In this document: in pieces, positions 48,524 to 59,722 of the stretch
Layout: each line of letters opens with the position of its first letter
Numbering within the stretch: the first letter of the stretch is position 1
DNA from: Ulva prolifera
Taxonomy: Eukaryota > Chlorophyta > Ulvophyceae > Ulvales > Ulvaceae
Assembly: GCA_023078555.1 (NCBI GenBank)
Contig: CM041198.1
Location: 4,788,354 to 4,852,353, forward strand
Length of the DNA: 64,000 bases
Direction of reading: 5' to 3'
The notes under the pieces: generated by a model
Told to the model about the DNA's origin: nothing
The model's input: only the letters and a program-made list of their open reading frames with translations
Databases searched by the model: none
Made by a program: the position numbers and the translations under genes

Positions 48524-49882
48524 TATGATCCAGCACCTGTGGCAGTAGAAGAATGTGGTATGCTGATCATGATGGCATGCGCTAGGATGCAGCCTCCTAT
48601 AACCTGCCTCGCCAGCTGCAGCGAGCGCGCTGTTGGCGGTTCGAAAGCCCAACATTCGCTTTCTCGAAGCGCAGGGACTCTGGTGGACACTCGGTCGCAG
48701 ACCAACGCTGGGATCTCGACATGTACAGAAAGGTGATGATCAGACGCATCACATCGATCGTTGATGACAACTGTTCCAATATTGTCGTTGACTTTGCATC
48801 GCCCGTGCAGTGTTATGTGCCAGCCGCTTTCTTCACCGGTGCCCCATACAGTGGGGGGCCACTCAAGCACCGTCGTCGTCCCGCCGGCAGATGTGATGAC
48901 GCTACACCGGGTACTGGTTTCAACGTCGTGGCTTGACGTGGTGCAGCTCCGGCAGCGTGCCCCTTCAGTCACCTACAGGTTGGATAGGAACCAGAGGAAG
49001 GCGGTAGATGAGCATTGGCGACAGATTGTTTGGCAGTAGCTGACGCCAACTACATACTTGCCTAGTTGTGAGCTCGGCCATTTGTGTAGCATTGCTAAGC
49101 TGTAGTTGCACGTTTTGCGATCCTGATGTAAATTGTCAAATCGACTGGACAACCGACCACTGACAGCCCCAACATCTCTTTTGTGACGCTGCCGTTTCAT
49201 GCCTGGGGCCCAATGGCGCAAAATCCAACTGCACGGTTCGAATTGTACATGTTTTTCTCTAGTTGGGATCGATGAGGTTGCTAGCAAGTGCAGCCAGGCA
49301 CAAAGAGTCTACGCTGGCTAGCATCTCTCTCCAAACCAAATCACCGTCGTAGTATGCTGCTCGCGTCACCTCTATCCGTACTATCCAGCAAAGGTAAAAG
49401 TTGTGGTTATCTGATGGTTGCTTGACAGGCCTGTAACTGTAGTTGTGTGTCTGTAGGAGTTCGAGGATTCATTCGAGGATCCAGCAGGCCTAGGCCAGCC
49501 GCGCCTTGCGATATTATGTATATGTTGTGCACGCAAGCCCCATTGTGATACCATGGAACGAATACCAGTCGTGATCAGATGGTTGTGTATTGACGGGGGT
49601 TTTTCCCTTTTGTGAAGAGATCTGTGATATATTACTATAGCTACCACTTGAAAGGATACGAAAGTGTGCATTGATGAGCAGCTTGCTCATAGGATGCCAT
49701 AGCCTCCTCGCACCTCCAGCATACACGCTCAGAGCCATTAGACACACTGTGAATAGTCGTACTTACAATGACGACCCAACATGTACGCCTCCAACCAGAG
49801 AGCATGGTTTATTGACAAAAACTTGACCGGAGACATTGGCAGTGAAGCAACTTCTTACACAACCATTGCGCCGCGTTTATCA
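48524..49882. other. B4-A3 intergenic spacer
   Basis: 1.36 kb between the B4 stop and the A3 start codon. No coding signature. It should contain the A3 promoter and B4 polyadenylation site; no single site could be assigned with confidence. Confidence 0.35.
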
Positions 49883-52800
49883 TCAAATTCTCCGGAAGGA
49901 TGCGTGCACCCTGCCTCGAAAAAAAAAATCTTTCTTGCCATGGAACCCCATCTTGCTCAGTGTCACGAACATGTCACCAGCAGGGTCCGGAATGTATACA
50001 CAAGGACAATGAATCTGTCTCAAATGTACTATATGTTTGTAGCCTGCCTTACGTCGTGAGGGGCTACACAGGAGCACCCTCGGGACACTATACGCCCCCA
50101 GCAAGGGGTCATCGTTGAACTCAGTCTCTAGCCCGATGCCCTGAGCCACTCTCAGGTGGTCCCACAGCATGCCGACGGCAAATCTGGCCTCCTTATTGGG
50201 CCAGCCCATATTCTCTCTCCGCACAAGAATAATCTGCTCCACCAGCATCACACAAGCATTTGCAGACTTGCCAGATCGGAAAGGTATATACACATACTGA
50301 TCAGTGTGAGTATGCCCATACGTCGTTGTTCCCTTTTCTGTACGCACCTCGAAAGCCCCATTTTGGATAGTGGCTGCACGCGAACAGAACACTTCCGGGG
50401 CTCTCGTCACACCTTCATGTTGAAGCCTCCCACCCTCCTTCCCCCGCACACCTCTGATGCATTCAGATGTCAAAATACCGGCTACTTTTAAGTCGCCCTG
50501 TACCCGGTGGCTTCTAGTCGCCTTAGCTGCCATTTGATTCAACACCTCTACAAATCTGCTTACCTGCAACCGTTCATACAAGCATTTCAGAAGCAGGCCT
50601 TGGACGGTCATGGGCCCGACCGCATACAGTATCCCCCTTGCATGCACAACTACATTCTTGAAAAGCCTACCTCATCGCCGTCATCTCCGGTATGTGCAGG
50701 TAGCAACTCATGCAGTACCGCTCCATACTCATCACCTCGGTCAACTGGACGACTCCTCGTAGGGGGTCATATCTTCTGCAATGGGTCATCAATTCCGGGG
50801 TATTTGTGCTGAGCTATGCGAAGACCCATCTCCACAAGACAAGCATCAGCGGACGCTCTCGCGGCCTTTTGTGTGGAATAACCTGTAATGCGGCTCTTGG
50901 TGCGGCGTACCAAGCGTTCCCCCCAGTCTTCTCTTAAGTACGCACCAGGCATAGTTGCAAGGACTTGTTGGGGTACGTGAGAATAACAACGATGCACAAG
51001 ACATGTTAGAGTTTTGCACTCGAGGTGTTGTTGGGCATATTCACCAAATCGAAAAATCTCTTGCTGTGCAGCCAGCACCTGCGACTCTGTATGCTGGCCA
51101 GGTCGATAGTGGAGGAAATATATGGTGAACTTCCGTAGGTGCCCCCACATCTTCAGAATGACAGGATGCACCTCCTTTCGGGCCACGTAGAAAGAAATGG
51201 CTCCAGTAACCTCCACGAAGGTATTAAGCTCCTCTAAAAGCCACTTCGAGATTGGGACACCCCTGCAAATCACCACGGGGGCTGCATGGCGGATGGATGG
51301 CAGTAATTAGAATTGCGTGCGTTGACAAGAATCAAGCGAAGCATAGACCTGGGCGGCAAGAGGGGAGGCGCTGGTGCATGCCTTCGCAGCTTTGGAGGGC
51401 GACAATTGAATGCACCTGGGTATTCGATCTTATCAGCGAAAATGTCCATTCTGTCCTGCAATTCTGTAGGTAAGCTGAACTTCCGGCCGTCCACCACAAA
51501 ACCATTGGCCGTGTGGCAGATCAGTTCCAAAAACCCCCGGACCAAACTGTACAATATGGAATGCGACAGAGGCTCCACAAATGTCAACTGGAAACTGCAC
51601 GACCATAGATCCGTTCTACATCGAAGCAAGAATCCACAAGTACTTTACGTGTTTCAAGCATACCGCCATTATACATGTTGCCGGAATCGCACTGGTATGC
51701 CAATAGCCCGCTGGCCGGGAACGGGTTGGTGCCACGGCACCCGATCTCCAAATGCTGTTCATTCGCCCACTTGTATCAGGCCTCCCACTTGATCTCGCAC
51801 TCTGACAGCGCACATCAACGTCAGTACATTTGATTTATGCCTGTGCCGGCGAGCATCCGGAATGTAGTGGACATGCCCCATCTTTGGGTGACATATTTGT
51901 CTATGGAGAAGGATGCAAGAGTAGGGATACGTACCCCGAGTGAGTCTCCTCTGCTCCCGGGTGTTAGGATCAGCACCTAGAGCACCACCCCCTCGGGCCA
52001 TAAGAGGAAGAGCTGACTTCTTCTCTGCGGCGGCCGTGATTTCATCAGCTCTTCTGCACCGAACGCGATGCTTGTCGTCATTGATGACGATGCGTGCAAG
52101 GGCAGCCTGGTCTGGCATTCCGTCCTTCCCCAACTGAATGTTAATACTGACCCATTCCTGCACAGGCAGTCAATGCACAGTGTGGAACACTGGACAAATA
52201 CACCATTGTTATGCACACTTCTACCAACTTCAACGCATCAGCTTGACGTAGAGCGTGGCAAACACCGCCGGGAGCAGTCTTGCGGGCGATGAACACCCAC
52301 CGTGTGCTCAGCATTCAACTCGACTGCCTTGCAAGGGGCTGTGTAGCCGGTAAATGCAGTCCATCCAAGCTAACTGCCATCCGGCAAGTACCGGGTTCTT
52401 CGGATGCCGCACTTGTCGCACCCACTGCGCCCAGCCTCTCCACAGGTTAGATTCCAACTCCTCCTGGCGGGTGTGTCGGCAAAGCCTAACACAAAAACTG
52501 GATACACCATTATGTATTTCTTCTTGTAACTGTCCCAGATCTTGATCGGGCTCCCCCTCACATTAACCTTTCCTGCAACACGGCTGCCGTCAACGACAGA
52601 AGACGGAAAACCTCGTCAGGTGCCATGTAATCTACCGAAGCCCTCAAAGAGCTAGTGCTGCCGGCTATGGTAAGGGACATACCTTTCTCATCAACCCACC
52701 CTCCCGGCTCGTGATCCTTGAACTGCTGCTGTATGATGGCCATTATCTCTGCCAGGTTTGAAGGCTCCTTTGAGCCCCCTATGAAAGCCAGTGGGTAGCA

Positions 52801-53448
52801 AGCAAGGTCCGTATTGCATAGAAAACCTGGTAAGTCAAGACATTTGAGTCCTACAACAGTAGTGGTGGCCCTGCCATGTGCATGTAGTTGCACCCCGTCG
52901 ACAAACAGGGCAAAAAATAATGTGATTGTATCCCCAAGAGCAGTCATGACCTCATCGCTGGGGTCTGCAGTCAGCTCGTCCGGTTGTAGGTCAATACTTG
53001 TCCGTGAGCACGGGAAGTGTGAACAAGATCTATCCGAAGCCACGTCCTCCGAGGGCGGCAGCTGGTCGGCAACACGCGCTGGAGCACATGCCACGTCAAT
53101 AGATCCAGAAGGTACAGCCTTAGTGTGTTCGTCTTGCTGTTCACTACAAGGATCTACGGAGAGGATGGAAATGGCTCCACCGTGCGCATAATCCACGTGA
53201 TGGTAGAACTCAGAATCAAGCAAAGCGTGTGTACGGGTCCCAGCAAACCTCGCGAATGTCTCAACACTAAACAAATGCCCGATGACATCGGACAGCTTCA
53301 AGACGTATGCACTGCAATCACAAGCAGGCAGCTCACCAAATTGTAAGGGAGAGCAGTCATGATCAATAGCAGCAATGACACACCTGCAAGCTGCATTCAA
53401 TTGATTCCCGCGCTTGACGTATCTGAAATTCCCACAGCGCTCACACAT
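49883..53448 (-). pseudogene. Gene B copy 4 (B4): transposase lacking exons 1-2, joined to a hairpin terminus
   Basis: Homology begins abruptly at 53448 in the cysteine cluster (MCERCGNFRYVKRGNQLN) and runs to the stop at 49883. It has VDGVQLHAHGRATTTVVG, FIGGSKEPSNLAEIM, FADTPARRSWNL followed by GCDKCG, TFVEPLSHSILYSLVR, YLREDWGERLVRRTKS and a C-terminal exon with ENMGWPNKEARFAVGMLWD and HLRQIHCPCVYIPDPAGD. The finger exon and exon 2 are missing; a hairpin starts only 15 bp upstream. TGA codons interrupt the exon after the GGALGADPN block (KWEA*YKWAN) and the DUF4218-like exon (LQKI*PPT). It looks like a deletion derivative of the two-gene unit, defective for transposase but keeping A3 next door. 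Confidence 0.83.
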
Positions 53449-53462
53449 TGGCTACGCGTTTG

Positions 53463-53496
53463 TCGCGCACCCATGGTGCGCGTCATGGGTGCGCGA
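53463..53496. repeat. Hairpin at the 5' edge of B4
   Basis: A 13-bp perfect stem, TCGCGCACCCATG / CATGGGTGCGCGA, with an 8-nt loop GTGCGCGT. It contains the GCGCACCC/GGGTGCGC words shared by other unit margins and lies 15 bp from the point where B4 homology begins. Confidence 0.6.
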
Positions 53497-54552
53497 GACC
53501 AGGCGCCAATTGCTGAAGACCGCAGAAGGCTTAAAATTGCCTGAAACCACATTCAGCGTGTAGGTAGACCTCTTTGGAGTGCTATCGAACTGTTCCGGTC
53601 GCGATCGGCGTCGATTTCAGGATGCTGTAGCTGTTTCCGTAAGCCACGTCACGTGGCGAGTGGCATGATACTGTAAGAATCCCGACGTCTTCAGCTGTCG
53701 GGGATTAGGTACATGTTCTGCTGGGCGGCCTAATGATGTGCCTTGAGTGTTGGATGTGCAGTTCCAGCATGATATTGGCCTTGCGGTGCTGCGTGTCTGT
53801 TGTGCATGTCGTACATCTTCACTGGTCTGGAGAAGGTGTATGCACACGGCGGACTCTCAGGGCGCCCAAATCATTTACTGATATTATGTTGGAGTCTTGA
53901 GGCGAGCAAACCCGTCATTTCCTTGCCTGGCATCTTCGCCATAGGTATCCATTACGTGGTATGGTTTGGGTCGTATTACATTGGCATGGCACTGGGAGAT
54001 AGATCAGCGCCTTTCCTGCCCAATTTGTGTATTCACGTAGGCTTATAAATGAACACAGACTACTCAACTGTCGCAATCAGGTGCGCCTACGGCCATGCCA
54101 GCGGTTGTGCCGCAGCTGCTGCCCTGGCTGTCCGGGCCGCGATCGCGAGTTTCGAGGGCACCGATCTGGAATGCAATGCCGTATGATAATTTTCTATCTT
54201 GTTGCTGCCTTTTATGCGCCACTGATGGCACGTCTGTAGAGGCCGTGGCGCTGCAGTAAGTCGCGTGTACCTTCAGATTCGAGAGCCGAAGCACCCGAGC
54301 CGGCATGTTGCCGAGTCTTGTCGCACACGCCAGGTCTACATGCAAGCATCTACTGTTTCATTATCCACGTGGTTCGAGTTCATGGTGCGGTGAGTTGGGC
54401 GCAACCTATAAGCACGTTTGCGGTTGGTCCGAAGCACCGCGGCACTGGTTGATCATGACATCCAGCGGTCGGAATGACAGCATATTGCAATAAATACTTG
54501 TGCAGACGATATCTAAGCCCATTGTAGGCGCAACAGTGGTCTTGATCGCACC
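53497..54552. other. Unassigned spacer between the two B+A units
   Basis: No gene, RNA or repeat recognised. Confidence 0.3.
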
Positions 54553-54860
54553 GGCGGTGCAATGCGCACCTTGCTCCGCGCACTTTTGCCGACTGCGCTC
54601 GCCACAACAATCGCTCACTTTGGGGGTGCGCGACACCAGTGCGCTCCTTGATCCCCAGGTGCGCCTTCTCGGTGCGCAATTCATCAGTGCCACAAAAGAT
54701 ATCCTTTTCGCGTCTACCACAATTCAATTGCATTCGTAATCCTTTTTTATGTTGTAAAACGTTCTGTTACACCATCCCATTGCCCCATGGTTCCACTGGT
54801 GCATTGACCATCACCCATTGCACCATGTAGCCACTTCGGGCCACTGGTGCGGTCACCAGC
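54553..54860 (-). repeat. Candidate 3' terminal/subterminal region of the B5+A4 unit
   Basis: GTGCGC/GCGCACC words recur between 54553 and 54690. CACTGGTGC occurs at about 54795 and 54841, with CATCACCCATTGCACC between. The latter words match the 19-bp array downstream of A2. The A4 stop lies about 330 bp upstream in the direction of transcription. Confidence 0.45.
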
Positions 54861-55184
54861 CAGACAAACTAGAATGCAGGGTACGTTACCACTGGTCAGA
54901 AGCGGTACATATCATGATTAAAACCGGAGCTTGCTTCTGGCTTGCACCTGCACGTACAACAACATCATGTGTAGAGACCAGGAAACCAGAAACGAATCAG
55001 TCCAGGCAAGTGGCCATATATACTAGCAGTCTACAAAGACGAGAATCAGATCTCATCTTCGTATGCTTGTCGAGCAGTACACGATCAGAGTTGCTGTCAA
55101 CAGGCGTTGCTGGAATGACATGGCACTACCTATCACTGACACATGAGGCACGTGATGACACGGATTTGTCATACCTTGGCCAGG

Positions 55185-58046
55185 TTACTGACGAGCCTTC
55201 TTGGCAACATGGGTGCTTGTGCCGCGTTTCTTGGCAAGTCGCTTGGACGTTCTGGCAGTACCAGATGGCTCAATAACCACCTCTTGGGCAATCGTGCCCT
55301 ATGCTGAAGCCTGTTTTGTCTGCATGCGGGAGGTTTGCCAGTAAATATGAGCTCTCGGCTTCATACGGCTACAAGCGTTGAGTCCGTGGGGATGGCGTCA
55401 CACTGTCAAGCAGTTGGAGCCTGTTGGGAACGTGATGTGCACGACATTCCGATTCAGGACCCACCTGAGCGCTGCTCTCATCTGCGGTGGTTGCTTCCAC
55501 CTGTGTGGCTGAGTTCGAATGGGCGGTGACCTCTGCTGATATCACCCTTCTGCTAAGTCCTTTGTTTAGATGATCCGACTCCTCTGCACAAGGAGCGCTG
55601 CCATGTGCAGCATCGCTAACTGGACGTCTCGATGGGCCCTGTGCAGTGGTCTTTCTCTTCTGCAAGCGGGCTGCTCTGGAGCTAGTTGTAGCTGTAGTAT
55701 TGACGGTAACAGAGTCATCATTGGTCTCGTCTTCAGAAACAAGCTCCTGGTCAGACCCAGCAGCATCTTCACCGTCGTCTACATCTAGACTTACGAGGTC
55801 GCCTGGTCTTTGGGGCACAGCTGTTTTGAGGCCGTCCATAAACAGGAGTAGGTTCGCTGGAGGGGACATTTGGTGCTCTTTGAACAACTGCTCCTGCATG
55901 TACCGGTGGTGAGCTAGACATGTGGGAACTGATGGCAATGCAGCTTGCACGAGCACACGAAACACCGTCACGGGCTGGGTGCGCTTGGTACTCGCAGGTC
56001 AGTAAGAGCTGCTAGTTTGCGGAAGTGGCATACCACCCACGGGACAATTTGCATCAACATGAACACCCCGGCGACATTCAGCTGCCCCCGGGGCAGTGGC
56101 ACCTCAGCATCTAGATGTGTTGGTATTGGTGCACTCCCAACCCCGGCATCCGCAGCCGCAGCTTCGTCAATTCCCTCTGGAGGTTGGGCTGTGTCCTCTG
56201 TAGCAACTTCCGCAACAGCATCCGCGGCATCGCTGCCTTCCAGTGCTTGACTATCGTTAGACATCCCCAGATCGAAGTCCCGGAATGGAACAAGCCATCT
56301 CAATACCTCGTGCGATTGCTGGAACAGTTGGTAACCGAAGGATGCAGGTCTTCCAGTAGCTGCAAACAGTCGACCCATAGTACAATGTCCCGCCTCAGCA
56401 AGTAATTCAATCTCCTTCTGAGCATCACCGTCGCCTTTTTTCAGAGACTTGGACACAAATGCAAATGGACTGCATGGGCTGTTATCACACGGTGTGCCCC
56501 AGTTAGGCGGATATGACATAAGGTTCCGGAAATCAGTCTGGCTCGCTGCCTCAAGCCAGTTGTCCACTTCAAAAGTCTTGTCCTGCTGCAGTGTCCCTGC
56601 AAAGTTGCTGAGTAGGAAGCGAACTCCCTACACGGCCAGCTGGTGAATGCAGTTGATGGCCTGCTGACATGTTGTATGGCTGAGCTTGAGCAATTATAGT
56701 GTGATTCTTCTGTGATGGCTAGCCTTCAGTGTATGTGTGGATGCCACGAGGGCCCTCATGTGGGCCCTGATATTGTCCCTGAAAGTCTTCGCGATTGTTG
56801 TCCACTCAGATTTGTCTATTTTTTGGAATATGTTATACAATTGCTTCAAGACAGGTCTTGCAGCTGCTTCAGTCATACCGTCAACCTCATGCATCGTGGC
56901 TTCCTCCAGTTTATTCTTTTTATTCCCTTGAGTGACTCGATTCTTCAATATCTGTGCCCAAGACAAGAAAAACAGGTCTGTCGATGATTAAATCTTCCGC
57001 CTGTTGTCAGTGTCATATTTCTTGGAGATGTGCTTCAGCGCACCCTTCGCATCTGCTGCAACCTCTGGCTTATGATCGAGTACACTAAGGCGCTTGATGC
57101 ACAAATACACCATTCGCACCACCATGCTTTTAACCTTCTTGATTGCCCATCCATTCCTTAACTGGACCAGCCCCTCATAATCCTGCAAGCATGCGGATGC
57201 AACTGTGCTACATCACCAAATGGTGCATACGCGTCTGCACAAGTACAAATCGTAGCCTGCACTTGGGCAAGGTGCAGCAAGAGGGCGCACATCCGTGTCG
57301 TCAATATTGTCTGGCAGCGTCCAGGCCTTAATGTATTTGCTCTTCAAGAGGTTGCGAATGGTATGGGACATAACTGCGCCGATGCAAAGTGATGGCGTCT
57401 TCACTATCACTGCGACGCTAACATGGATGATGATGTAGATAAACGCCTCGACAGTGATACGAGGCATATACATTTGAAACGCCTCATTCATCGTCTTTTC
57501 AGCCTGCGTCCCGTCGTAGCATGTGAATCGTCTAGTGTGGGCGTGGCTCGTAACAACGACCACGTTACTCGCCGACTTGCGATGAAAGATATCCCGAAAC
57601 CGTACCTTGGAAGCCAGCCGACAGGTTTTCTTGTTTGTCGTATTCGCTGGTGCATTCCGGTGGTCGGTGTGTTGGGTATCCTGCGGGGCGTTCAAAACTT
57701 TGACGCCCGTCAGTTTATCCGTGGGATCCCGTGCAAGCGTCCAATCATCTTCATTTTCATATGCTATCAGAAACAACTCTGCGAAAATGTCATCCATGGT
57801 CGAATTTTCGAGATTCGGGTAGCCAAGGACACTGAAATAGCTCAGGCTAGAACATGCGCTCACTCTCCTGACAAATTCCGTGCGAACTTTGCTCAGGAAT
57901 TCCTCGACGAACTGCTTTGACGATTTCCGGACACTGAAACGGCATTGCTTGCCTTCAACCACGATGATCAGACCAGTCAATTTCCGAATGCTCATGTCAG
58001 GCGGATTCTCAGTCATCGTACACAATTTCGAGATCAGCTCGAACAA
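55185..58046 (-). pseudogene. Gene A copy 4 (A4)
   Basis: The first exon runs unbroken from 58046 (MFELISKLCTMTENPPDMSI) to about 57230. It joins blocks that look separate in other copies: FVRRV, ELFLIAYENEDDW, VVVVTSHAHTRRF and MYMPRITVEAFIYI. Next come MQDYEGLVQLRNGWAIKKVK and the core KKYDTDNRRKI...DLFFLSWAQIL (about 56700-57188), interrupted by a stop at the core. An exon follows with NWGTPCDNSPCSPFAF and GRPASFGYQLF (55990-56590), then MQEQLFKEHQMSPPANLLLF with an acidic run, and a last exon to 55185 with basic tail SKRLAKKRGTSTHVAKKARQ. More diverged from A1/A2 than they are from each other. It lies 0.7 kb downstream of B5 in the same direction, repeating the B4-A3 order. Confidence 0.65.
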
Positions 58047-58194
58047 AACTTCTCGGCTGCACCGGAATCTATGGCGATGATAAATATCAGATTATGATGG
58101 TTGGCTACACAAAATGCAGTCGTGCAAGCTGTTCTCGTGGCCACGAGTGCAGTAGCTCCACCACGTTGAAGTGCTTCGCCAAAGGCCAAATAAT

Positions 58195-58320
58195 AGATCG
58201 TTGGCCGGGTATTCGACAATGCGAAATGACAAGTGATTATGATATGCAAAATATGTGATGTCGCAATATCCGGACCGCGTTATATTATTTGTTCATGTAC
58301 GTGCTTGAGAGCACCTGCAT
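58195..58320 (-). promoter_or_regulatory. Conserved B5-A4 spacer block
   Basis: GGCCGGGTATTCGACAATGC through ATGTGATG to TCCGGACCGCGTTAT matches 3238-3335 upstream of A1. It sits 150-270 bp upstream of the A4 start, a plausible promoter position. Its reverse strand reads GCGGTCCGGATATTG, also similar to sequence downstream of B1. Confidence 0.45.
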
Positions 58321-58738
58321 GCCATGCTGCAGCTGCACCGGAGGTGAGATGGACATCTCACAACATGTAGACACGAAGGGATACTCTTTATCCGCAGCTG
58401 ACTGGGCAAGTAGGCTGTAATGGAGGAAATCCATGCGAGTGTGAAGCATTGAGTGCCCATATCTGTACACGCAGGTTGCCAAGGTGGCCCTTTCATTGAC
58501 TGTAGTGCAGCGAAATGCAGCGAAAGGCAGATGCCAACATTATCATATTTCAGGAAGCGTGAACATCAGCATCAAACGACATGTACATGACACACATCAT
58601 TATGTTCCAACACATGATCCTCTGTTGACATGACTCCCCAAAAGCATACCACACTAGTACTAGACATTCGAACACAGCCGTTAAAACAATTGCTGACATT
58701 TTACACAGCTTGGTATCATCTCCATTGTATATTCACAC

Positions 58739-59722
58739 TCATTTCTCCCATCTCTCTCTCTCCACCTGCTCCTCAGGTTGACCACAGATGGCCTTCCACA
58801 GCAAGTCGTTCCTACCGTGATACCCCATTTTGCTAACCGTCACGAACATGTCACCGTCAGGGTCAGGAATGAAAACACATGGACAGTGAATTTGCCGGAT
58901 GAACACAGCGTGGTCATACCCCATAGATTTCCTTGGGTGGCAACAACAACGCCCGTGGAACACTGCATGACCCCCTACTAGGGTCATCGTTGAAGTCGAC
59001 TTCCAGCCCCGCCCCCTTCCTTATGGCGAGATGGTCCCAAAGGGTTCCGACTGCAATACGAGCCTCGTCGTTCCTCCAGCCCATACCCCGGCATTTGATC
59101 AAGAACAATTGGCGAACAAGCATGACACATGCATTATGTGTCGAGCCCGCTCTAAAAGGAATGTAGACATAGTGATCAGTGTGGGTGCCTTGAAACGCCG
59201 AACTGCCATCTATGGTACGGATCAGGAATGCACCTGACTGGATGGTGGCCGTGTCTGAGACACAGACTGTCGGTATACTGCCTTGTGGATACACTCGTTT
59301 TCCTGCGCCCCGATCCCACGTTCCCGTAACATGATCTGCTGTAAGCTTGCCACCAACCTGCAAGTCTCCTTGCACCTGGTGCCCTCGGCCACACCTGCCA
59401 GCCATGCATCGCAGTACTCTAGCCATCCGGGTCTCCTGAAAACACAGTTTTTGGCAGGGGCAGACACGCGGACCAGAGCATATCATGCGCATGAGTCAAG
59501 TTACATCGATGGTGCATGTATAACAAACATCTGAGGGAACACGATGTACCTCGTCATTGTCATCTCCAGTGTAAGCTGGCCATAAGGAATGCAGGAGAGT
59601 CCCATAGTCATCGCCCGAGTCGTGAGGCCTTGAACGGGCCTGTGGTTGAACCCTCAACAATGGCTCATCTACATCCGGGAACTTCTTCTGGACAATGCGG
59701 AGTGCCATCTCGGTGAGGCACT
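58739..59722 (-). pseudogene. Gene B copy 5 (B5): C-terminal part of the transposase
   Basis: Homology starts abruptly near 59722 in the exon that elsewhere reads CLVEMGLR (here CLTEMALRIVQKKFPDV). It continues through AYTGDDNDEV, an intron, and the last exon: GHQVQGDLQVGGKLTADHVT, SDTATIQSGAFLIRTIDGSS, HTDHYVYIPFRAGSTHNACV, GMGWRNDEARIAVGTLWDHL and FIRQIHCPCVFIPDPDGD. Stop at 58739. The finger, tnp2 core and most of the DUF4218-like exon are missing, so it cannot be catalytic. The frame changes near 58930, where the CSPSRRK segment of other copies should be. A4 follows 0.7 kb downstream. Confidence 0.78.

Noticed and set aside
17459-53448. TGA reassigned as a sense codon
   Set aside because: Several conserved frames contain TGA, but the copia Gag frame (222 codons) has none and uses TGG for tryptophan, several A/B copies appear to end at TGA, and the TGA positions differ between copies. 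Decay explains it better.
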